Positions 13,814 to 21,183 of a stretch of 52,599 nucleotides of DNA are shown one piece after another. Position numbers and translations under genes: made by a program. The DNA lies in IMG/VR virus record IMGVR_UViG_3300046791_000268, positions 1 to 52,599 of that record; one strand, given 5' to 3'. This DNA is from a virus. The stretch's first letter is position 1, and each line of letters begins with the position of its first letter. A model generated the notes under the pieces. It had not been told where the DNA came from. It did no database searches and saw nothing but the letters and a program-made list of their open reading frames with translations.

Positions 13814-14392
13814 ATGGCGATTGTCAAAATGAACGATGCGCTCAGGGAACAGATCCTGGGCGCCATCCGCGCAGGCGTACACCCGACAGAAGCGTGCACA
13901 GCCGCAGGCCTTGACCGCTGCTACATGTATGAGGCGCGCCGCCTCGCACGCAATGGCAGCGCCACGTCGCTGGCGTTCCTTGAGGCCGTGGCCCAGGCCT
14001 CCGCGCTCGCCGAAGTGGACGACGTTCTCACCACGAAACGCGCCGCGAAAGTCGAAACGGTCGCGCTCGTGTGCCCCGAATGCAAGGCGCCGTTTCACGG
14101 CGATCCGGTCCAGCTCGCCAACGTGCTGGGCGCCGCCGAAACCGCGCAGCGCGTGAAAGCCAGCGCCGCTGGCATCGCGATGACGCGGCTAGAGCGTCGG
14201 TTTAGTCAGCGCTGGTCACAGCGCGTAGTCCACACGGTCCAGGAAGAACACGAAAGACTGCTCAATGTCGCAGAGCGGATTCTTGCGCCAGAAGTTTTCG
14301 AGCTACTCCTTGAAGAATACATCTCTTCAAGCGGCGGCGAAGACGCGCCTGAAGACGATCAGGGCCCAGCGCCCCGGGCAGGCGTTCACTGA
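13814..14392 (+). CDS. Small terminase subunit candidate with CxxC insert, 192 aa
   Basis: It lies directly before the large terminase. The N-terminus has a helix-turn-helix (about 18-42; G-V-H-P-T-E-A-C-T-A-A-G-L-D-R-C-Y-M-Y) of the type that recognises packaging sites. A C-P-E-C (87-90) with nearby His suggests a metal-binding insert, not typical of small terminases. A long C-terminal helical region could drive oligomerisation. ATG 13814 is used; ATG 13829 is an alternative. Position and the HTH support the call, but the family was not matched directly. Confidence 0.6.
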   Translation: MAIVKMNDALREQILGAIRAGVHPTEACTAAGLDRCYMYEARRLARNGSATSLAFLEAVAQASALAEVDDVLTTKRAAKVETVALVCPECKAPFHGDPVQLANVLGAAETAQRVKASAAGIAMTRLERRFSQRWSQRVVHTVQEEHERLLNVAERILAPEVFELLLEEYISSSGGEDAPEDDQGPAPRAGVH

Positions 14393-14399
14393 ACCGCTC

Positions 14400-15734
14400 A
14401 TGTCGTTCATCCCGCTGGTAACACCGCGGTGGACGGCTCCGACCCATCTAGCTCCCTACGTAGACATTCTAGAACAGGCGCCGGGAGGCGGGTTACGCGT
14501 AGTCTTAGCAGCCCCGCCCCAACATGGCAAGACAGAGGCCACAATTCATGCGTTTGCGTGGTGGATTCGTAAGTTTCCCCACCTACGCTACGCCTACGCT
14601 ACGTATAGCCAGGATCGGTCATACCGTGTAGGGCGCCGCGCCAAAGTGTTAGCGGAACGCGCAGGCGTCGAGCTGGACACGGCCAACATGGGCCTCTGGC
14701 TCACCCCACGTGACGGGCAAGTGCTCTGGACGTCAGTAGGCGGCGGTCTAACAGGTGAGCCTGTTGACGGTGTGTTTGTCATAGACGACCCGCTGGCAGG
14801 CCGTAAGGAGGCCGAAAGCCCCACGATCCGCCAAAACCATAAGGATTGGTTTCACGGCTCTGTCGAAACCCGCGTACACCCCGGCGCATCCATCATTGTG
14901 ATGGCCACGCGCTGGCACGCGGACGATTTGTCCGGCTACTTGGTGCGCGAGCAAGGGTTCACCTACTGCAATCTGAAGGCGATCGCGGATGAAAACCGCC
15001 CAGCGGGTGACAATCGTCAGATAGGCGAGGCGCTATGGGAAGCAGAGCGCCCGCTGACGATGTTGCAAGAGCGTCAAAAGGGAAATATTTGGAACTTTGC
15101 ATCGCTCTATCAAGGCGAGCCACGGCCCCGTGGCGGCGCGCTGTTTCGCGAGCCTACCTACTTCACTCAGCTACCTGCTAGCGGCTTCCGGGTCACGCTG
15201 GGCGCTGACCTGGCCTATTCCGAGAAGACTCACGCAAATTTCTCGGTGCAAGTCGAGATTTGGGCTGTGCCCCCGCCTCCCGCGCGAGGCGCGCGCAGGC
15301 CTGAAGAATGGGCCTTTTACATCGTGGATGTGACCCGCGTGCAGGTAGAAGCGCCGGCTTTCACCATGCTTCTGCTCAAAAAGCAGCGACAGCGCAACGC
15401 GAACACGTACTGGTACGCAAGCGGCACGGAAGCCGGCTCAGCGTCGTTCATTCGCAGCAAGGGCGTGCGCTTGATCGTGATGGACCCTGGCGGCCGCGAC
15501 AAGCTTACACGCGCGCAACAGTCAAGCTACCTGTGGAACTTGGGGCGGATTCTCGTGCCTGAAGACAATGAGCGCTACCCCTGGGTAGATGTGTTCGTCG
15601 ACGAAATCACCTCGTTTACAGGCGTCAAAGACCCACAAGACGATCAGGTAGACGCGCTTGTCAGTGGCATAGATGCCGCCCTGCGCGGCACGCATGACAT
15701 GCAGGTGCAGGGCAGCGGCGGACGCTACGCCTAG
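14400..15734 (+). CDS. terL: Terminase large subunit
   Basis: This is the ATP-driven DNA packaging motor with nuclease. Walker A is A-P-P-Q-H-G-K-T (catalytic Lys 44). Walker B V-F-V-I-D-D-P lies near 124-130, and A-T-R-W-H-A-D-D-L is the coupling motif. The RuvC-like nuclease has Asp in L-G-A-D-L-A-Y-S-E-K-T and P-Q-D-D-Q-V-D-A-L near the C-terminus. ATG 14400, 8 bp after the small terminase stop, gives 444 aa; an in-frame ATG at 14265 would overlap the upstream gene by 128 bp. Confidence 0.9.
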   Translation: MSFIPLVTPRWTAPTHLAPYVDILEQAPGGGLRVVLAAPPQHGKTEATIHAFAWWIRKFPHLRYAYATYSQDRSYRVGRRAKVLAERAGVELDTANMGLWLTPRDGQVLWTSVGGGLTGEPVDGVFVIDDPLAGRKEAESPTIRQNHKDWFHGSVETRVHPGASIIVMATRWHADDLSGYLVREQGFTYCNLKAIADENRPAGDNRQIGEALWEAERPLTMLQERQKGNIWNFASLYQGEPRPRGGALFREPTYFTQLPASGFRVTLGADLAYSEKTHANFSVQVEIWAVPPPPARGARRPEEWAFYIVDVTRVQVEAPAFTMLLLKKQRQRNANTYWYASGTEAGSASFIRSKGVRLIVMDPGGRDKLTRAQQSSYLWNLGRILVPEDNERYPWVDVFVDEITSFTGVKDPQDDQVDALVSGIDAALRGTHDMQVQGSGGRYA

Positions 15735-15736
15735 CG

Positions 15737-16111
15737 CTATTTCCCAGGCCGCCTGTAGCCGTACAGCGCCGGCTCAGCCTCTGGTAGCTGGACGGTTTCG
15801 GGAAGCGCGGATAGATCGCTAAGGTCTTGTTGGTAGAGCCAGCACAAAAACGGTTCATAGAGCGGACACACCCAGATTTTGTGTCTGTTCAGGTCAGCGC
15901 CGGCCAGCCCACCGGGGCGGAACAGCGCCCCCTCACCCGTCTGCAGATCCAGCACCCATACGAAGTCTGGATCCCAGCCCGTCTCACGTAGCAGCGGCAT
16001 AGCAGAGCCGCTGATGGGGCTGCGCTTGCGCCATTCCTCCGCATCGAACCGAGCCACGATGAACTTACCCCAGTTGATACCGTTTGTGGCCTCGATGATG
16101 TGCGTCAGCAT
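15737..16111 (-). CDS. Accessory phage protein, 124 aa
   Basis: Unknown. It lies antiparallel to the terminase gene and ends 2 bp from it. The protein contains N-W-G-K-F-I-V-A-R-F, W-V-L-D-L-Q-T-G-E-G-A and C-P-L-Y-E-P-F-L-x-W-L-Y segments that look like one alpha/beta domain, the last resembling small conserved phage proteins. ATG 16111 is used; an open frame continues upstream to 16234 without a better start. Confidence 0.6.
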   Translation of the reverse strand: MLTHIIEATNGINWGKFIVARFDAEEWRKRSPISGSAMPLLRETGWDPDFVWVLDLQTGEGALFRPGGLAGADLNRHKIWVCPLYEPFLCWLYQQDLSDLSALPETVQLPEAEPALYGYRRPGK

Positions 16112-16162
16112 GGTGGCGCTGTTTACCACGAAAGTGACATTTGCCAAAAGGCGTTGCGTGTG

Positions 16163-16369
16163 ATGGTCATGACTGACGAGCAAGAGCCTATTTTGCAGTT
16201 TTTCGTGTGCGACCACTTGCCAGCGCCGTTGCAAATCGTGTCAACGCCGTTTTGTGACCTGGCGCGCGCGTTGGTTCGCAGCCTGCCCCGCAATCCTGAG
16301 CGGTCGGTCGCGCTGCGCAAACTCTTAGAGTCGAAAGACGCGGCTGTCCGCGCGTTCATTTTCAAGTGA
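16163..16369 (+). CDS. Small helical-hairpin phage protein, possible Acb2/Tad1-like, 68 aa
   Basis: The protein has an aromatic N-terminus, H-L-P-A-P-L-Q, then P-F-C-D-L-A-R-A-L-V and N-P-E-R-S-V-A-L-R-K-L-L-E-S-K-D-A-A-V-R-A. This resembles a widespread phage family. The P-x-x-E-R-S/T-x-A-L-x-K-L-x-E pattern also resembles the helical hairpin of Acb2/Tad1 anti-CBASS/anti-Thoeris sponges. The link is by motif memory only. ATG 16163 has AAAAGG 11 nt upstream. It overlaps the next gene as GTGA. Confidence 0.6.
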   Translation: MVMTDEQEPILQFFVCDHLPAPLQIVSTPFCDLARALVRSLPRNPERSVALRKLLESKDAAVRAFIFK

Positions 16370-16671
16370 TCACTACGCACAAGTACACGCTGCAGCTGGA
16401 CGCGCTAGAGCCCAACTCTGCGCTTGTGCTCGACATGCCTGACGGCGCGTCAGTGCTGAGTGTGCAGGAGCAACGCGGATCGCTGGTCATGTGGGCGCTG
16501 GTCGACACTGACAAGCCCATGGAAAAGCGGCGTTTCGCGATCTACGGCACGGGCCACGCTGTGCCTATCTACATCGGCGTTTACCACGGCACCGTACAGC
16601 TAGCGCAGGGCCACTTAGTGGTTCACGTGTGGGAAGTGCCTGGCCGCGCGCTGGACGATGTGGACGCTTGA
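16366..16671 (+). CDS. Conserved phage protein (DUF7352-like), 101 aa
   Basis: It starts with GTG inside the upstream stop (GTGA overlap). The N-terminal region (Y-T-L-Q-L-D...V-L-D-M-P-D-G-A-S-V-L-S-V-Q), then L-V-M-W-A-L-V-D-T-D and R-R-F-A-I-Y-G-T-G-H, match a small beta-rich family that is common in phages but has no assigned role. The C-terminus overlaps the convergent gene at 16623 by about 49 bp. Co-transcription with the hairpin protein is likely. Confidence 0.7.
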   Translation: MITTHKYTLQLDALEPNSALVLDMPDGASVLSVQEQRGSLVMWALVDTDKPMEKRRFAIYGTGHAVPIYIGVYHGTVQLAQGHLVVHVWEVPGRALDDVDA

Positions 16672-16862
16672 GCTTCGCTATCCGGCATGACCACCGTAGC
16701 CCAACCCTTGCGCTTGAACACCAGCGCAAGCCAGCGTGCGGGGTGACCTATGCACCACTTCAGGATCGGGGCCGCCTGGTAGCAGTAGCCGTCTCGGATT
16801 AGGATGCCAGCGCAGAAGTGCGGCGCCGTAACCTGCACTGCGTAGCTTTTGGCATTTGTCAT
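16623..16862 (-). CDS. Conserved small phage protein, 79 aa (T-A-P-H-F-C-A-G type)
   Basis: V-T-A-P-H-F-C-A-G-I-L-I-R-D-G followed by A-A-P-I-L-K-W and R-K-G-W-A-T-V is a frequently found phage protein pattern of unknown function. The ATG at 16862 overlaps the upstream gene's stop (ATGA). The first codons (ATGACAAATGCC) nearly repeat those of the upstream gene. It lies convergent to the DUF7352-like gene. Confidence 0.7.
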   Translation of the reverse strand: MTNAKSYAVQVTAPHFCAGILIRDGYCYQAAPILKWCIGHPARWLALVFKRKGWATVVMPDSEAQASTSSSARPGTSHT

Positions 16863-17002
16863 GTTCGGTAGAACGGCCAAAAACGCAACTCGGGCTTTTG
16901 CCAATGTCGCCACACGATTAGCTGCCAGTAGCCGTTTGGGCGCTGTAGGGTGAGCGAATAGTTGTGCAGGTAGCGACTTACCGCGATTTTGGCACTTGTC
17001 AT
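16859..17002 (-). CDS. Small phage protein, 47 aa
   Basis: A 47-codon gene, below usual ORF cut-offs. It encodes a beta-rich peptide with Y-S-L-T-L-Q-R-P-N-G-Y-W-Q-L-I-V-W and Q-K-P-E-L-R-F-W-P-F-Y-R, a pattern I associate with small conserved phage proteins. The stop overlaps the next start by ATGA. Its own start codon overlaps, head to head, that of the rightward gene at 17001 (shared CATG). Protein-like composition and coupling support it. Confidence 0.65.
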   Translation of the reverse strand: MTSAKIAVSRYLHNYSLTLQRPNGYWQLIVWRHWQKPELRFWPFYRT

Positions 17003-17285
17003 GCTGATTACTCAGGCTGCATTGCGATTTCGTGGCGACGTTTGGACGCTTCCGCGTCCGGCTCGTCACTGTCACATCATGTGGGTGTTGCGTCAGGTGC
17101 TTGGCTGGGACGGCAAGGCGGGCGCGTTTGTCCCGCTTGATGATGCGGCCGACATTGAGCAAGGATTTGTCACAAACCGAGGGGATTTCGTAGATCGCAT
17201 AACGGCCGGTGAAATCGCGCTGGGCGCGGGCCAGATTGCGGCGCTGGGCTGGCCGCCTGAACTCTACTCGGAAGATTTGTGGTAG
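17001..17285 (+). CDS. Conserved phage protein, 94 aa
   Basis: The pattern L-P-R-P-A-R-H-C-H-I-M-W ... Q-G-F-V-T-N-R-G-D-F-V-D-R-x-x-A ... G-Q-I ... L-Y-S-E-D-L-W is a familiar small phage family without known function. ATG 17001 shares two bases with the divergent start at 17002. No leader or ribosome site is possible if the start lies at +1, hinting at leaderless translation. The 3' end overlaps the convergent gene by about 22 bp. Confidence 0.7.
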   Translation: MLITQAALRFRGDVWTLPRPARHCHIMWVLRQVLGWDGKAGAFVPLDDAADIEQGFVTNRGDFVDRITAGEIALGAGQIAALGWPPELYSEDLW

Positions 17286-17527
17286 GCCTTGCCTACCACC
17301 TTCGCAAAGTTCACTTCGTAACACTCTAAGACGCTGGCCAGCGTCAGCGTGATGGGTATGCCTGTTAGGCTGCCGTAGCTCGCTATTAGCAGCGCGATAA
17401 ATGGCGGCACGGCCGCCGTCCCGTGGCCAAGTAACTCGTGCATGGCCGCTTTCAGCGCGCTGTCAAGCGCCGCTCGCAGCCTCTCTAACTCGGCTGTGTC
17501 CAAAAAATCATCATCCGGCGCTGGCAT
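17264..17527 (-). CDS. Small phage protein, 87 aa
   Basis: Unknown. An acidic N-terminus with a predicted helix is followed by a hydrophobic stretch (P-P-F-I-A-L-L-I-A-S-Y, about 42-52) too short for a certain membrane span, then a helical C-terminus. It is the last of seven leftward genes that overlap one another from 19664 to 17264. Confidence 0.6.
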   Translation of the reverse strand: MPAPDDDFLDTAELERLRAALDSALKAAMHELLGHGTAAVPPFIALLIASYGSLTGIPITLTLASVLECYEVNFAKVVGKAYHKSSE

Positions 17528-17753
17528 GGGTTGTGTCTTCTTTCTGTAGGTCTAAAAACTTGACGCGGATCGATCCGCACAGCGTGAAATCTGGCAGGTG
17601 TCGATACTCCTCCGCGTCGCACGCCAGGCGAAACCAAAACACGCGGCGCCCAAACACATAGCGCTCAAACGGTGCAACGCCGCTGGGCACGCGGTAGGCG
17701 CGACGCTGGCGATTGAACAGCACGCGCAGGCGCGTACGCTGGCGACGGGTCAC
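17511..17753 (-). CDS. Basic small protein, 80 aa
   Basis: Unknown. A GTG start overlaps the upstream stop (GTGA). The first 20 residues are very Arg-rich (T-R-R-Q-R-T-R-L-R), then come a beta-rich aromatic segment and an acidic tail. Binding to nucleic acid is plausible from charge only. Part of the seven-gene leftward operon. Confidence 0.6.
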   Translation of the reverse strand: MTRRQRTRLRVLFNRQRRAYRVPSGVAPFERYVFGRRVFWFRLACDAEEYRHLPDFTLCGSIRVKFLDLQKEDTTHASAG

Positions 17754-17974
17754 GTATCCTTCGCTTTTGTCGGGCTAAGCAGACTGCCGGCGATGATGTC
17801 CAGCGCGTTCGCGATGCGCTCAACGTTGCTGCACATGTCGCTTAGCAGACTGTCAATATTCGCCAGGTGTAACCCGATCGGATAGTCCTGGACTTCGTCA
17901 TCTTGCGAAAGTGGGCCGATGAGTGCACGGCGCAGCGCGTCGACGCTCTCTGAAATCTCTTCTAGTTCTGTCAT
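17750..17974 (-). CDS. Small acidic helical protein, 74 aa
   Basis: Unknown. It is acidic and mostly helical, with heptad-like hydrophobic spacing, probably a coiled coil or four-helix bundle. It overlaps upstream and downstream genes by 4 nt (ATGA, GTGA). It sits next to the basic protein at 17511, so the two may bind each other (inference). Confidence 0.6.
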   Translation of the reverse strand: MTELEEISESVDALRRALIGPLSQDDEVQDYPIGLHLANIDSLLSDMCSNVERIANALDIIAGSLLSPTKAKDT

Positions 17975-18186
17975 TTCGTTCGCTCCAATGGGTCGGGCTT
18001 GTCAAATGGGTGCCGCGCCGCATCCGCCAGGGCCCGCAACACGTCCACGACAAGCGGCCACATCGACGGCGGCAAGCGCCGTTTGACCCGCGTGTGTAGC
18101 TCATGGCTGTACAGCAGCACATCCCGATCTAGCGTTAGCGTAGTCCCGGGCTCTGCGGAGCTGACAGGGCGGCGGCGCTTGGTCAT
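17971..18186 (-). CDS. Basic small protein, 71 aa
   Basis: Unknown. The N-terminal T-K-R-R-R-P is basic and the middle L-T-L-D-R-D-V-L-L-Y-S-H-E-L-H-T-R-V resembles the strand-helix start of small DNA-binding (RHH-like) proteins. That is suggestive only. It is coupled to neighbours through ATGA overlaps. Confidence 0.6.
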   Translation of the reverse strand: MTKRRRPVSSAEPGTTLTLDRDVLLYSHELHTRVKRRLPPSMWPLVVDVLRALADAARHPFDKPDPLERTK

Positions 18187-18416
18187 GCCGCATCGCCCCC
18201 GCTGTCGCTGTCAGCATCGTCCGCAACAAACCACCACTTGCAGCCCGTGTCGCTTTCTTCTTCCGGCGTACAGGGCCGGCAAAGCACGGCATTGAGCATG
18301 CAGGATTCATCCCAGCCGCGCGAGCGCTCGCCATCTATGCCGTAACGCGTCGTGGACGTCTTACCGCACGCTGTGCACACGAACATGTGCCCCTCTGGCG
18401 CCACGCGATCGCTCAT
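18183..18416 (-). CDS. Zinc-ribbon small protein, 77 aa
   Basis: C14-x-x-C17 and C46-x-x-C49, with C39 between them, form a zinc-ribbon-like arrangement. The C-terminus is acidic and Trp-bearing. No enzymatic motif is present. Its role is probably binding to nucleic acid or protein. It is part of the leftward operon and is joined by ATGA overlap to the gene above. Confidence 0.65.
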   Translation of the reverse strand: MSDRVAPEGHMFVCTACGKTSTTRYGIDGERSRGWDESCMLNAVLCRPCTPEEESDTGCKWWFVADDADSDSGGDAA

Positions 18417-18937
18417 GGCGCTGGCTCTGGCGGCGCGGCTTCCGCGGGAATGTCTACGGCCAGCGTGACCCTGCCAAAGTTCGGATCTTCGATGCGCAGC
18501 GCGACCAGCCGCAGGATGCCGCGCGCGTTGAGTGAATCGCCAGCCTCATCAGCCTGCTGACGCAAATGCGCCGCCACCGTGCCCCGGAACGCTTCTACGG
18601 CCGCGTATTCGTGGGCGGCGCAATCCATGGCGGCACCCACTTCCTGGCTTTCAAGTGTCTGCAGGTTCGCCTGCAGAACGTCAATCGTTGCGTTCAGTTC
18701 GTCGCGTTCCGCGCCGGCTTTCTTGAGCTGGGCCCTAAGTTCGCGGCTCTTGGCGTTCGCCTTGGCGAGCGCGTCAACGGCCGTGATCGCGCACTGACCG
18801 CATAGCGCTACGTTGCCGCTGATCGGCCCGCAGCCGTTGCTGCACACGGGCCCCGGCGCGGCCTTCGGTTTCGGCGCGGGGTTGGGTTTGGCCTTGGGCT
18901 CAGGCTTCGCTTTTGGTTTGGTTTTGTAGTGTGGCAT
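18413..18937 (-). CDS. Lys/Pro-rich zinc-binding coiled-coil protein, 174 aa
   Basis: The N-terminus is a Lys/Pro/Ala repeat tail (about 4-29; P-K-A-K-P-E-P-K type), then a four-Cys module (C32, C36, C46, C49), a long helix with predicted coiled coil (about 55-100) and a beta-rich end. The Lys/Pro tail may bind DNA or host surfaces. ATG 18937 lies inside the upstream gene's 3' end (about 38-bp overlap); another in-frame start at 18991 is less likely. Confidence 0.6.
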   Translation of the reverse strand: MPHYKTKPKAKPEPKAKPNPAPKPKAAPGPVCSNGCGPISGNVALCGQCAITAVDALAKANAKSRELRAQLKKAGAERDELNATIDVLQANLQTLESQEVGAAMDCAAHEYAAVEAFRGTVAAHLRQQADEAGDSLNARGILRLVALRIEDPNFGRVTLAVDIPAEAAPPEPAP

Positions 18938-19664
18938 CGGGGTTCTCTGGCGTTTCACGCTTGCGGTAGTCGCGCAACTTCGATGCTGCATAGTGACACT
19001 GTGCGATGGTTTCGTAACGCACGGGCATATCGTACTCGCCCAAGTCGTGCGGGTCAGTGGGCGTTGCTGGTAGCTCGCCTACGGCATGCAACAGCTTTTC
19101 AAGGTACATGCCGCTGACTGTCTTTGCGGCGGCCGCTCCCATGAAGTCGTCAAGGTGACTTTGCGTGCGTGCGTGCGCGGCTTTCTCATAATACAGCGCG
19201 TCACGGGTTTGGGCGTGCGCGATCGTTTCCGCGTTTAGCCGGTTGATAAAGCTTTCCGTCGCATCGCTTGCGGCAAGGCGTCCGGCACGCCAGTGCAAGC
19301 TTTCGTGCCGCAGCCCGTCCAGCTCGACACGTAAGCGCCGCAACGCGCGGGCCAGCACGGCCGCTGCGCTATCCGCGTCGCTTTCGTCAGCGCGCTGTAG
19401 CGCCGATTCGACCAGCGCCCATTCGTCCGGTGTTTGGTCCGCGATCGACACGGCTGACCCTTCGGGCTGCTGAGCCGTTTCCGACCGTGGCCCGCGGCGC
19501 ATTAGTTCCCTAGGCGCGCAGTGACCGCAAAAGCTGGGGCCGCCTACGTGGCTAACGATGCAGTGATCACGGCCGTGAAACACAACGCCCGGATTGCAGG
19601 CACGGGCGCCCGCAATGCACGTGAACGTTACATGGCAGCCCGCGCAAACGTATTCGGTTTCCAT
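18900..19664 (-). CDS. Zinc-binding coiled-coil protein, 254 aa
   Basis: It is the first gene of the seven-gene leftward operon. The N-terminal 50 residues carry seven Cys (7, 10, 16, 23, 35, 46, 49), with C-x-x-C at both ends, consistent with one or two zinc sites. The remainder is helical and charged, with probable coiled coil (about 75-190). A -10 TAGAGT lies 8 nt before the ATG, so the mRNA may be leaderless, but the dispersed operator is absent. The plan resembles the zinc plus coiled-coil protein at 3854. Confidence 0.65.
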   Translation of the reverse strand: METEYVCAGCHVTFTCIAGARACNPGVVFHGRDHCIVSHVGGPSFCGHCAPRELMRRGPRSETAQQPEGSAVSIADQTPDEWALVESALQRADESDADSAAAVLARALRRLRVELDGLRHESLHWRAGRLAASDATESFINRLNAETIAHAQTRDALYYEKAAHARTQSHLDDFMGAAAAKTVSGMYLEKLLHAVGELPATPTDPHDLGEYDMPVRYETIAQCHYAASKLRDYRKRETPENPDATLQNQTKSEA

Positions 19665-19694
19665 AGCCGCGCACTCTAACCCAACATTCAGTCA

Positions 19695-19708
19695 TTGACA
19701 CATGTCAA
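19695..19708 (+). promoter_or_regulatory. Palindrome TTGACA-N2-TGTCAA at portal start
   Basis: A perfect inverted repeat with a 2-nt centre; its right arm overlaps the portal start codon (19702). The same arms recur at 52493-52506 before the integrase. A bound protein here would block translation or transcription of the head operon and could also affect the divergent operon at 19664. This operator role is inferred. Confidence 0.5.
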
Positions 19709-21081
19709 AAAGCGCGGCCAAAGCTGCAAAGAAGCAGCGGCCTGCCGCTACGTCCAGCGCAGAGATTTACAAGGCTGAGTCGCAGCCATCTGTACGCGTC
19801 CAGACACTTTTCACGCCTCCGATGCTGCGCTCGCTTGAGCTGCAGGTTGATTCAGGGGAGCTGTGGCGGCTAGCTGATTTGTGCGAACAGATACTGGCTG
19901 ACGATCGCGTCAGTGAACTGCTGGAATCGTTGGTAGGTGAAGTGCTGGGCTCGGAGCTGACTTTCGAAGTCGGCCCGCGGCAGAACGCCGGAAGCGCCGA
20001 AAAGAGCGAGGAACTCGAAGAAGACTGGCCGATCGGCTTCGATGATGACGAGCTAACCAGCCTCGCAATCTGGACGCTGATGTGTGGCGTTGGCTTCGCC
20101 AAAATCGAACGCTGGGTGAGCCAGCCGCCCAGCTCTGCAGACGCAACGCAAAGCACGCCCGCACGCGTGATCCCCGTGCTGCGCTGGTGGCATCCAAAGC
20201 ACTTTTGCTACGATTACACCTCGAATACGTGGCAAGTACGCGATCAACTCGGGATCAAAACGCCGATCCACGCGGGTGATGGCACGTGGATCATTGCCAC
20301 GCGGCGCGGCGAAGTCCGGCCCTGGGCATCGGGGCTTTGGCGCGGTCTGTCGCGCTGGTGGATGCTCAAACAGTACGCGGTCTCTGACTGGGGCGTGCAC
20401 TCTGAGAAAGCCAGCAAGCTGGTGGCCACGTCGCCAGACGGCGCGACGTTTGAAGATCGGGCCTCGCTTGTTACCGAGATTTTCAACGCCGCTAAAGACG
20501 CTACGATCGCGCTTCCGATCGGGTTTGATCTCAAGCTCCTAGAACTCAGCGCGGACACGCGCATGATCTATGAAGCCCAGATCAATGCGGCGAACGAATC
20601 CTTTGCGATCGGTATCGCGGGCCAAAACCTGACTACCAAAGTCGAGGGCGGTTCGCACGCCGCAGCCCAGGTACACGAGAATAAAGAGAACAAAAAGCAG
20701 CGCTATGTAGCCCAGTTTTTGGGCAAGCTTCTAAGCACGCAGGTGCTGACCTGGTGGGCTCAGTACAACTTTGGCGATCGCGCGCTTGCGCCCTATCCCA
20801 AATACCACACAGAGCCGCCTGACGATGTTCTGTCACGGGCTACCGCACTCAAGATGTTGGGCGATGCGCTCAACAGTCTCAAAACCGCGGGCTACCAGCT
20901 CAGCACCGAACAGATAGAAGAAGCCTACGGGGTAGAGCTTACGGAAGTGCCCCCGCCTCCGATGCCTACGCTAGGCCCCAACGGTCTGCCTGTGAAGCCG
21001 CCTCCCGGCACACCGGGATCGCCAGGTCCACAAGCCGCGCCACCGCGCAAGCCGCCGCCTGCGGCCCCGCCAGCGTCGTAA
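19702..21081 (+). CDS. Portal protein, Mu gp29/DUF935-like
   Basis: It forms the dodecameric DNA channel at the capsid vertex. The region around 28-60 (L-F-T-P-P-M-L-R-S-L...L-C-E-Q-I-L-A-D-D-R-V), a middle R-W-W-H-P-K-H-F and P-W-A-S-G-L-W-R-G-L-S-R-W-W-M-L-K, and a Pro-rich tail agree with DUF935 portals of Mu-like phages. It is 459 aa, somewhat shorter than Mu gp29. The start ATG overlaps the palindrome, with no Shine-Dalgarno. Its position before the head protease agrees. Confidence 0.85.
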   Translation: MSKSAAKAAKKQRPAATSSAEIYKAESQPSVRVQTLFTPPMLRSLELQVDSGELWRLADLCEQILADDRVSELLESLVGEVLGSELTFEVGPRQNAGSAEKSEELEEDWPIGFDDDELTSLAIWTLMCGVGFAKIERWVSQPPSSADATQSTPARVIPVLRWWHPKHFCYDYTSNTWQVRDQLGIKTPIHAGDGTWIIATRRGEVRPWASGLWRGLSRWWMLKQYAVSDWGVHSEKASKLVATSPDGATFEDRASLVTEIFNAAKDATIALPIGFDLKLLELSADTRMIYEAQINAANESFAIGIAGQNLTTKVEGGSHAAAQVHENKENKKQRYVAQFLGKLLSTQVLTWWAQYNFGDRALAPYPKYHTEPPDDVLSRATALKMLGDALNSLKTAGYQLSTEQIEEAYGVELTEVPPPPMPTLGPNGLPVKPPPGTPGSPGPQAAPPRKPPPAAPPAS

Positions 21082-21183
21082 CGCGCTCGCCGCTAATGGC
21101 TGCAACGGAGCGGCCGCGCTCTGTCCTGCGGTCTGTCGTCGGCCTGGGCTCCGCTGCAACCACGTCCAAGGTGACACATTCTC

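Noticed and set aside
16861-16950. Short rightward frame starting at ATG 16861
   Set aside because: It encodes only 29 aa and is antisense to a better-supported 47-aa gene; the ATG arises from the palindromic CATG.
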